Origin: Pilosibacter fragilis
GTDB taxonomy: Bacteria; Bacillota; Clostridia; Lachnospirales; Lachnospiraceae
Length of the DNA stretch: 64,000 nucleotides
Reading direction: 5' to 3'
NCBI RefSeq assembly: GCF_032490495.1
Contig: NZ_JAVYJB010000003.1
Span: forward strand, 186,001-250,000
Shown piece by piece: positions 9,153-16,305 of this stretch. Every line of letters starts with the position of its first letter. The stretch's first letter is position 1. The notes below the pieces were generated by a model, which saw nothing but the letters and a program-made list of their open reading frames with translations, did not search any database and was not told where the DNA came from. Made by a program: the position numbers and the translations under genes.

Positions 9153-10949
9153 TTATACTTCTTTATCACTGATCGTGAAACCAAATCCGTAACCCGGAAT
9201 GTATACATCCGATGGGAGAATGACTTTCGGATTGATCAGATAGTAGCTCGGTGCCTCGTATACCGGGCAGGCTGCTACTTCATCAAGCACGATCTTTTCG
9301 ATTTCCCTTGTCAGTTCCAGACGGTATGCCGAATCCATTTTTGCTTCCAGATCATAATTGGCTTTTTCCCAAAGTGCATCCACTTCATCATTGTAATATG
9401 GTTCGTTCTTGTTCGAATACATGCCGGTGTAAACTTTAAGTCCGTTCCACGGTGCCGGTGTACTGGTATTCCATCCTCTCCACTGAAGTTCAAAGCTGTT
9501 CGGATCTCCATCTTTCCATCCCTTGATGTAGGAGTTTAAGACACCGCTCGGAGCTGCCATCAGCTCCAGAGTAAAGCTGTCGCCAAAGATCTCCGGGAAA
9601 GATTTATGTAAGAACTCAGATGCCGCCTTATTGTTGGCACTCGTCTCATTGTACTGAAGGGTCAGGGTCAGACTGGTAAGTCCACATTCTTCCATCGCCT
9701 TGTCGTAATACTCCTTGGCAAGTTTCGGATCATACCCGAGATTTTCGGTCAGATATTCCTGTGATTCAGGCATTTCCCGGAATGTCTTGCCGTCAAGACC
9801 AAGGCACTTGCTCGCAACGAGATAATTAGCCGGAATTCCATTTGTCATTTTTGCAATGCTCTGACGGTCCACTGCATAGAACAACGCTTTTCTGAAGTTC
9901 AGATTTCCAAGGATTCCATTGTTATTAGTATTTCCGTGGTTAATCGTAATGGTCTGGATGGAGGTTGCCGGTGCTACCTTGATGCTCGGATCATCCACAT
10001 ACTGTTCAATCGCCTCCGGGCTTAATGCGACTTCGTCCAGTTCTCCGTTTAAGTAAAGCTCAAGCGCTGTATTTCTGTCTGCTACAACTTTATAAACATA
10101 TTCATCCAATTTGATATGGTCTGCAAGAACATAATCCGGATTTTTCTTCATTTTGAAAACGGAACCCGGTACCCATTCTGTCAAAATATAAGCTCCGCAG
10201 CTCTTATAAGTGTCTCCCGTGGAACCATATGAAGTCTTCGTCCGGTCTTCATTCATACCGGCCTCATACGTCGGTTTATGTACCAGGTTGGTCCATACAT
10301 AGTTGAAATGACTCTTGATATCGGCTGCTGTAACTGGAGCATCTAACTCGAGGCCAAGCATATAATCGCCATTTCTCTTGATTCCCACTTCGTCCCAGGA
10401 GACTTTGTTTTCTGTCCCCTGAAGATAATAATCTGTAGCCTTTGTGATCGTAATATAATCACTTGCAAGCTGGGATGCACGGTTATTTACCATAAGGGGA
10501 TCCAGACACATCTGGAAGGAATAGATCACATCATCCACATTGATTGAATCTCCATTCTCCCATTTCGCATTTTCACGGATCTTAATCTGCCAGATTTTTC
10601 CATCCGCATCTACCTGCTCTGGTTCACTTTCTGCCAACTCCGGAATATACTCAAATGATTTTCCGTCCGCGGTCGGATACTGACGATACAGCAGAAGTGT
10701 TGTTGGGTTGATCACATCCGAACTTGCACTTAACGTGTAGATATGGCTGTTTAATGTATCAATATCCGTCGTCATATAGTCGTTAAATACTTTCGGTCCT
10801 GTCTGTGCAGCTGCCGTTGTCTCTGCCGCCGTTGTCTCAGTAACCGTTGTATCGGAGTCTCCCGGGTTCTTCGGTTCGCTGCTGCACCCTGCAAGGGTTC
10901 CGATCACCATCGTGCATGCTAACAATGCTGCAATTGTCCTTCTCTTCAT
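9153..10949 (-). CDS. oppA: oligopeptide-binding lipoprotein OppA (solute-binding family 5)
   Basis: The 598-residue lipoprotein captures peptides outside the membrane for OppBCDF. A signal peptide with lipobox LAGC (cysteine near residue 21) is followed by a Ser/Thr/Ala-rich flexible linker (TTVTETTAAETTAAAQ). The mature part has family 5 features: ENAKWENGDSINVDDVIYSF near residue 130 and KNPDYV near residue 265. AAAGGAGG precedes the ATG. It is the first gene of the opp operon and diverges from the DUF3899 gene across about 160 bases. Substrate range cannot be read from the sequence; the adjacent hydrolases suggest peptides or acylated amino acids. Confidence 0.9.
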   Translation of the reverse strand: MKRRTIAALLACTMVIGTLAGCSSEPKNPGDSDTTVTETTAAETTAAAQTGPKVFNDYMTTDIDTLNSHIYTLSASSDVINPTTLLLYRQYPTADGKSFEYIPELAESEPEQVDADGKIWQIKIRENAKWENGDSINVDDVIYSFQMCLDPLMVNNRASQLASDYITITKATDYYLQGTENKVSWDEVGIKRNGDYMLGLELDAPVTAADIKSHFNYVWTNLVHKPTYEAGMNEDRTKTSYGSTGDTYKSCGAYILTEWVPGSVFKMKKNPDYVLADHIKLDEYVYKVVADRNTALELYLNGELDEVALSPEAIEQYVDDPSIKVAPATSIQTITINHGNTNNNGILGNLNFRKALFYAVDRQSIAKMTNGIPANYLVASKCLGLDGKTFREMPESQEYLTENLGYDPKLAKEYYDKAMEECGLTSLTLTLQYNETSANNKAASEFLHKSFPEIFGDSFTLELMAAPSGVLNSYIKGWKDGDPNSFELQWRGWNTSTPAPWNGLKVYTGMYSNKNEPYYNDEVDALWEKANYDLEAKMDSAYRLELTREIEKIVLDEVAACPVYEAPSYYLINPKVILPSDVYIPGYGFGFTISDKEV

Positions 10950-11034
10950 ATCGTTTCCTCCTTTTTTATTTCAGGACCTCCAAACAGGCCTTCCATCTCG
11001 CCCATTTTCATTCCATTGGAATTTCTCCCAGCTG

Positions 11035-11062
11035 TTGACATTTATATGAATCTCATTATAAT
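11035..11062 (+). promoter_or_regulatory. sigma-A-type promoter of the DUF3899 gene
   Basis: A perfect TTGACA and a perfect TATAAT are separated by 16 bases, 45 bases before the ATG. The same divergent region must hold the minus-strand opp promoter, which I could not define convincingly. Confidence 0.7.
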
Positions 11063-11107
11063 AAATTCCATATGCACGACATCAATTCAGCGAAAGGATG
11101 GTCCCTT

Positions 11108-11515
11108 ATGTCATCATCGTTCCGGAAAAGTTTTCTGACTCATCTTCTAATTGGAGGAGTCATTGGAATTCTCTATTTTATTTTCAGTCACAGTTCTTTT
11201 TTTATGAACCGACTCATCAACTCCTTGTTTCTTGCCAGTTTCTTTCCCCTTATCTTTGGAGGTCTCCGATTTGTTAAAAATCTCGGAACCTTTGACCTGT
11301 TTATTTACAGCCATCGAAAACTCTGGAAGTACGGGAAACACCATGAAAAATTTGAAGAAGAAAATGAGAAGATTGCCCCGGCTTCCACACCTGAACTCGG
11401 ATCCTACTACGAATACCGCAATTCCAGGAACGTATTTCCATCCTGTGCGGGACCGGTTCTGGCCGGCAGCTTATATCTCATTCTGTCGCTGTTTTTGACA
11501 CTCTGTACCTTGTAG
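11108..11515 (+). CDS. DUF3899 family membrane protein
   Basis: This 135-residue protein has two N-terminal hydrophobic helices (LLIGGVIGILYFIFS; SLFLASFFPLIFGGLRFV), a cytoplasmic middle segment beginning GTFDLFIYSHRKLWKYG, and one C-terminal helix (GPVLAGSLYLILSLFLTL). That order matches the uncharacterised DUF3899 family. The ATG at 11108 has AAAGGA 9 bases upstream. It is separated from the amidohydrolase cluster by 225 bases, and I see no functional link to it. Confidence 0.7.
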   Translation: MSSSFRKSFLTHLLIGGVIGILYFIFSHSSFFMNRLINSLFLASFFPLIFGGLRFVKNLGTFDLFIYSHRKLWKYGKHHEKFEEENEKIAPASTPELGSYYEYRNSRNVFPSCAGPVLAGSLYLILSLFLTLCTL

Positions 11516-11678
11516 AAAACTTTGCATATTTTTGTGTTTTAATGAATTATCAAACAATTCATGCGTATTATTATTGTTTTGAATTCATTTCTGCATTCAT
11601 TATAACTTTTCAGAATATTGCTGACAAGGTAATTTCCGCATTTCCGAAGTCTCATTTCTATTTTCCGGCACAAAAAAA

Positions 11679-11728
11679 TCGATTAGGTTGATTCACCCGT
11701 TTTTTTTTCTGTAAATCAACCTAATCGA
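11679..11728. repeat. 15-bp perfect inverted repeat before the amidohydrolase cluster
   Basis: TCGATTAGGTTGATT (11679-11693) and its exact complement (11714-11728) flank a 20-base loop containing nine T. Seven A precede the left arm, so the structure looks like a terminator for minus-strand transcription, although no minus-strand gene lies to its right for more than 3.5 kb. Confidence 0.8.
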
Positions 11729-11740
11729 AATCTGCGTTCT

Positions 11741-12889
11741 TTGCCAGCCCGATGTTCGCTGTGCAGCTCTTTTTTAATCGAAAACGGAAAAATATCCCGG
11801 GTAGGAAACGTAGGTCCTGTTCCCGCGGACTGCGAAGTGATCGACGCTGCCGGAAGAGTGGTGACTCCAGGCCTCGTGGACGCCCACTGCCATATCGGAC
11901 TCTGGGGAACCGCCAGTTCCGCGGAAATGGACGGAAATGAAAATACCAGTCCAGCTCTTCCCGGACTCCGCGGAATTGACGCTCTGAAATGGAATGACGC
12001 CACCTTCGACGTTGCAGTTCGTCACGGCGTTACTACGGTCGTTACCGGCCCCGGAAGTTCCAATATTATAGGAGGAACGTTCACAGCCGGAAAAACCGCC
12101 GGAAAAAATCCCGACTCCCGCGTCATCTGTCAGGAAATCTGCATGAAGATGGCCCTCGGTGAAAACCCAAAAGTCAATTACGGCAGGAGGAACATGGCAC
12201 CAAAAACGAGAATGATGAGTGCTGCCATTATGAGGGAACAACTCTTCCGAGCGAAGGAATACTATAGAAACTATCAGGAACACGGAGAGGACCCTGATTT
12301 TCCATTCGATTTTCATATGCATTCTTTAATGCGGGTCTTCGACGGTATGCGTGTCAAGATTCATGCACACCAGGCGGATGATATCCAAACTGCAATCCGG
12401 ATCGCCAATGAATTCCATCTTCGTTTTTCCATTGAACACTGCACCGACGGCTATCTGATCGTCGATGAACTTGTGAGAAATCATGTTCAATGCCTTCTCG
12501 GTCCTACCGTAGGAGGAAAAGGAAAAATCGAAGCCAGAAATAAAACTTTTGAAGCAGGGCAGATTCTGGAGAACGCCGGAATCACGTTCGGCTTGATCAC
12601 TGATGCGCCTTTCGTTCCGATTGAAGGTCAGCTTCTGCAGGCTGCTCTCTATGTCAAAAACGGACTTTCCCGGGAAATGGCTTTAAAATGTCTCACCATC
12701 AATAACGCCATCATTACCGACATTGACTCCCGTGTCGGCAGTCTGGAACCTGGAAAAGATGCGGATGTCGTGATCTGGGACGTAGAACCATTGGCAACTC
12801 TGAGTCAGGCCGGTATCGTTATCATCGACGGTCAGATTGCATACAGGAGAAAGGCAGGTGAAAGCAATGTTGATTATCAGAAACTGTAA
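11741..12889 (+). CDS. metal-dependent amidohydrolase, N-terminus probably lost
   Basis: The protein belongs to the amidohydrolase superfamily (imidazolonepropionase-like branch), a TIM-barrel hydrolase of cyclic or linear amides. Metal-ligand motifs are all present: DAHCH, KIHAHQAD, SIEHCTD and ITDAP. The C-terminal GSLEPGKDADVVIWD strand is also normal. What is abnormal is the beginning. Related proteins, including the next gene, have about 20 residues of beta-strand before the IENGKI segment. Here the frame has only a TTG at 11741, no ribosome binding site, and a stop at 11684. A frame-shifted ATG exists at 11752. The gene may be 5'-truncated and non-functional. It overlaps the next paralogue by 23 bases. 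Confidence 0.7.
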   Translation: MPARCSLCSSFLIENGKISRVGNVGPVPADCEVIDAAGRVVTPGLVDAHCHIGLWGTASSAEMDGNENTSPALPGLRGIDALKWNDATFDVAVRHGVTTVVTGPGSSNIIGGTFTAGKTAGKNPDSRVICQEICMKMALGENPKVNYGRRNMAPKTRMMSAAIMREQLFRAKEYYRNYQEHGEDPDFPFDFHMHSLMRVFDGMRVKIHAHQADDIQTAIRIANEFHLRFSIEHCTDGYLIVDELVRNHVQCLLGPTVGGKGKIEARNKTFEAGQILENAGITFGLITDAPFVPIEGQLLQAALYVKNGLSREMALKCLTINNAIITDIDSRVGSLEPGKDADVVIWDVEPLATLSQAGIVIIDGQIAYRRKAGESNVDYQKL

Positions 12890-14024
12890 TCTGATCAATA
12901 TGGCCGGAATCTACGAAGAAAAAAAAGATCTGGTTGTGGAGAATGGAAAGATTCTCGATATCTGTGATAACGCCGTGAGCAAATATAATGTAGGACATGT
13001 CAGTATCGATGCCTGCGGACACTATGTGACTCCGGGGTTTGTAGAACCTCACTGTCAGTTAGGAGTGCGCGAACAGGTCTTTCGTTTTGAGTGAGATGAT
13101 TCCGATGAGTCCACGGATCCAATTCTTCCGCAGCTCCGTGCGTTAGACGCCATCAATCCTGCCGATGAGGGCTTTCAAATGGCACTTGCCGGCGGAGTCA
13201 CCACGGCAGTCACCTGCCCCGGAGATGCAAATCTCATCGGCGGAACATGTGCCGCTATCAAGACCTCCGGTAAAACAGTCTCCGAAATGACGATGGTGCC
13301 TGAGCTTGCTTTTCACATGTGCCTAACGGATGATGTCAGAACGACCTATTCCAGCAAACGTGCCCCAAAAACAAGGCTTGCCAGTGCCGCTCTGATCCGT
13401 GAAGCATTGATGAAAGCAAAAAATTACCACACGCTCTGGAAACTGTCCGAAGCGGATCCATCCAGGAAACCGCCGAAATTCGACATGAAGCTTCATTCCC
13501 TCATGCGCGTGTTTGATGGGATGCCTGTCAAGATCACCGCAAAGAGAAGCCATGATATGACCACCGCCATTCGCATTGCCGAGGAATTCGAACTCAATTA
13601 TATCTTGGAAGACTGTACCGAAAGCTGGCTGATTCCGGATATTCTAAAAAAACATCAGGTGAACTGCGTGGTCGGCCCATCTTATGGACAAAAAAGTAAT
13701 GAAAGCCGCTACCGTGACCCTATCGTTGGTTCTGTACTTGAGGAACACGGCATTACCTTTGCCTCATCCACCGCTCATCCGCGAATGAATATTGAGCTGG
13801 CTGCGATTCATCTGACACTCATGTACAAAAAAGGGCTTACTGCTATGGCAGCTCTGGAATCTGCCACCATCAACGCAGCCCGTTTCTGTGGACTTGACCA
13901 GAGAGTCGGCAGTCTGGAACCTGGAAAAGATGCCGATATCGTCATCTGGGACGGCTATCCGCTAGACTACTATTCCTCCGCCTCTACGGTTCTGATCGAA
14001 GGAAAAGTCGTATACCAAAAATAG
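12867..14024 (+). pseudogene. amidohydrolase paralogue with in-frame TGA and lost metal ligands
   Basis: The reading frame starts at an ATG with AGGTG six bases upstream and would give 385 residues, but codon 76 (13092-13094) is TGA; the same frame continues without another stop. It is clearly a paralogue of the preceding gene: both share LMRVFDGM, the barrel strands, and 29 identical bases coding SLEPGKDA (12734-12762 and 13905-13933). The metal-binding positions have changed together: DAHCH is EPHCQ, HAHQAD is TAKRSHD, EHCTD is EDCTE, and TDAP is TAHP. It is therefore either a decaying duplicate or a non-catalytic partner subunit that recently acquired a nonsense codon. Reading the TGA as selenocysteine is possible but less likely. 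Confidence 0.75.
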
Positions 14025-14051
14025 CTCTTACCCTGCAGGAGGTATTTCCCT

Positions 14052-15248
14052 ATGAATCAGAATAAGTTAAAAATTATTGAGACCATTGACAAGATGCAAA
14101 ATGAACTTCTGACACTTTCCCATCAGATCCATGATCATCCGGAACTGGGATTCCAGGAACATCAGGCTGTAGGATTTATCCGCACATTTTTAGAAGGCCA
14201 TGGGTTCGAGGTTGAAACCCCTTATTGCGGACTTGACACATCTTTTAAAGCAGTAAAAAAAGGAAAGCATGCAGGACCGAGAATCGCGTTTCTCGCAGAA
14301 TATGATGCCCTTCGCGGAATCGGCCACGGTTGCGGTCACAATATTATTGCGACCTGTGCTGTCGGTGCATTTTCCGGTCTTGCCGCTCTCATGGACAACT
14401 ATGATGGGGAAATCTCCATTATTGGCACCCCTGCGGAGGAAGGCGGTGCCGGTAAAGTGATTCTTTTAGAGCGCGGCGGTTTTCATGATACCGATTATGC
14501 GCTTATGATGAATCCGTCAGGAGGCGGATCGAATCTTGTAGGAAGAGGGGGACGCGCTGCCACAACCATCCGCGTCGTTTTCCACGGAAAAGCAGCCCAC
14601 TCTTCTGCACCTTCGAACGGGATTAACGCGCTCAGTGCTGCAATCCATGTATTCAACCAGATTGATCTGATGCGTCCCACATTCCAGATTCAGGATAATA
14701 TCAACGGTGTTATTTTAGAAGGTGGAACAGCTGCCAATGTCATTCCTGCACTCGTCCGGTGTGAATTTAATCTCCGAGCGGAAACCATGATACGAATTGA
14801 GTTTCTTATTGATCTCGTGAAATCCAGCATTGAACGGGCAGAATCCCTGACCGGAGCCAAGGCAGAGGTGGTTGTAGAACCGATCTACGCGGAACGCTAC
14901 CCGAATAAGCCTATGTGCGAAGCTTTCAAAAATAATATGGAGTCTCTCGGAATTCACATGACCTGGCCAACACCGGGAAAACTGTACGGTTCTTCCGATA
15001 TCGGAAATGTTTCGATTAAAATTCCGGCAATCCACGATTATCTGTCGATCACTGATGATAAAACGATTCAAAGTCACTCAAAAGCTTATGCAGACGCAGC
15101 CGCCTCACCGCAAGCCGATGAAATCTGCCTGAAGGGAGCCAAGGGTCTGGCCATGACTGCCCTGGATATTCTGGAAGACAGCAAATTCCGTGATGAGATC
15201 AACGCTTACCATGATGCACAGGTGCCGGAACGATATCATGAAAAGTAA
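14052..15248 (+). CDS. M20 family metallo-amidohydrolase (AbgB-like)
   Basis: The 398-residue protein matches M20D amidohydrolases such as p-aminobenzoyl-glutamate hydrolase subunit B and aminoacylases, which split N-acyl or peptide bonds of amino acids. Metal and catalytic motifs are intact: IHDHPELGFQEHQA, AFLAEYDALRGIGHGCGHN, GTPAEEGGAGK, the dimerisation-domain HGKAAHSSAP segment and ITDDKTIQSHS. GGAGG precedes the ATG. It follows the two amidohydrolases by 27 bases and appears to be the only undamaged enzyme of the cluster. Its likely substrates are small peptides or conjugates delivered by the neighbouring opp transporter; this is inference from context. Confidence 0.85.
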   Translation: MNQNKLKIIETIDKMQNELLTLSHQIHDHPELGFQEHQAVGFIRTFLEGHGFEVETPYCGLDTSFKAVKKGKHAGPRIAFLAEYDALRGIGHGCGHNIIATCAVGAFSGLAALMDNYDGEISIIGTPAEEGGAGKVILLERGGFHDTDYALMMNPSGGGSNLVGRGGRAATTIRVVFHGKAAHSSAPSNGINALSAAIHVFNQIDLMRPTFQIQDNINGVILEGGTAANVIPALVRCEFNLRAETMIRIEFLIDLVKSSIERAESLTGAKAEVVVEPIYAERYPNKPMCEAFKNNMESLGIHMTWPTPGKLYGSSDIGNVSIKIPAIHDYLSITDDKTIQSHSKAYADAAASPQADEICLKGAKGLAMTALDILEDSKFRDEINAYHDAQVPERYHEK

Positions 15249-15289
15249 CGAATCCCATCCCAGTAATTGAAAGAAAGACAGAAAGGCAA

Positions 15290-15335
15290 AATAAGTCCTC
15301 TATCTGCGGATTTCTCCGTGAATAGGGGACTTATT
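15290..15335. terminator. bidirectional hairpin between the M20 gene and metA
   Basis: AATAAGTCCTCTAT pairs with ATAGGGGACTTATT (13 of 14) around an 18-base loop. On the minus strand it is followed by TTTTG, so it can serve metA as well as the convergent M20 gene. A second small hairpin (15352-15376) lies between it and metA. Confidence 0.7.
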
Positions 15336-15384
15336 GAAACTTTAAGATCCTAAATCCCGCATAAAATAAGGGATTTCGAACCTT

Positions 15385-16305
15385 CTACTCCGTGTCCTCC
15401 TCCAGCGTATACGGAGTCACCTGATATACGTAGTAGTTCAGCCAGTTCGTATACAGCGTGTTCGCCATATTTCTCCACATAAGCGGTGGAACAGAGAACG
15501 GGTCATCATGCTCATAGTAGTGGACCGGGAGTGCCGGATTTAAGCCTTTATTGAGGTCGCGGTGATACTCGTTGTTTAAGGTCATACGGTCGTACTCCGG
15601 GTGGCCCTGGACGAAGATCTGGCTTCCGTCCTGGTTCATGACAAGGAAGACGCCTGCCTCATCGGATTTAGCGAGGATCCGGAGTTCCGGGTGCTTTAAA
15701 ATATCCTCCTCCCACACTTCTGTATAGCGGGAATGCGGGCACTTAAAGTAATCGTCAAAACTTCGGAGTAACGGAACACGCTTATCCAGCGCTTTCTGTG
15801 TATACACACCGGAAAGTTTTTCTTTCCGTAAGTGTTTCGGGATTCCGTAATGATAGTAAAGTCCGGCCTGGGCTCCCCAGCACAGATGCATGGTGGATGT
15901 CACATGGGTCTTGCTCCACTCCATGATCCGGGTCAGCTCCTCCCAGTAATTGACCTCCTCAAACTCCATCAGCTCCACCGGTGCGCCGGTGATGATCATT
16001 CCGTCGAAATGTTTCTTCTTGATCTCCGGGAATGTCACATAAAACTTATTTAAGTGACTGGCTGAGGTGTGGGTGGACTCATGGGTGGACATCGTCATGT
16101 AAGTGCACTCCACCTGCAGAGGTGTATTGGACAGAGCTCTTAAAAGCTGGGTCTCCGTGTCCTCCTTCAACGGCATGAGATTTAAGATCAGGATCTCTAA
16201 CGGACGGATATCCTGGCTCTCCGCGCGGTCCTCGTCCATAATGAATACATTTTCGCTCTCAAGGATCGCTCTTGCCGGCAATCCATTCTGTATTTTAATC
16301 GGCAT
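15385..16305 (-). CDS. metA: homoserine O-acetyltransferase, MetA type
   Basis: The 306-residue enzyme activates homoserine for methionine synthesis. The glutamine-amidotransferase-like fold carries the catalytic Cys in LCWGAQAGLYY near residue 142, the catalytic HPEYD near residue 235, and TGAPVELMEFEEVNYWEEL near residue 107. The Glu after TGAPV occupies the position known in the family to decide acyl donor: Glu favours acetyl-CoA and Gly succinyl-CoA. This copy is therefore predicted to be an acetyltransferase despite the older MetA (succinyl) name. It overlaps ligA by 11 bases and has AGGAG before the ATG. Confidence 0.93.
   Translation of the reverse strand: MPIKIQNGLPARAILESENVFIMDEDRAESQDIRPLEILILNLMPLKEDTETQLLRALSNTPLQVECTYMTMSTHESTHTSASHLNKFYVTFPEIKKKHFDGMIITGAPVELMEFEEVNYWEELTRIMEWSKTHVTSTMHLCWGAQAGLYYHYGIPKHLRKEKLSGVYTQKALDKRVPLLRSFDDYFKCPHSRYTEVWEEDILKHPELRILAKSDEAGVFLVMNQDGSQIFVQGHPEYDRMTLNNEYHRDLNKGLNPALPVHYYEHDDPFSVPPLMWRNMANTLYTNWLNYYVYQVTPYTLEEDTE

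Noticed and set aside
13092..13140. Selenocysteine reading of the TGA in the second amidohydrolase
   Set aside because: A small hairpin with a bulged U and GU in the loop can be drawn just after the TGA, but it begins only 3 bases after the codon, closer than in the E. coli fdhF element. The copy has lost its metal ligands, and no selA/selB/selC gene is in the window. Kept only as an alternative.
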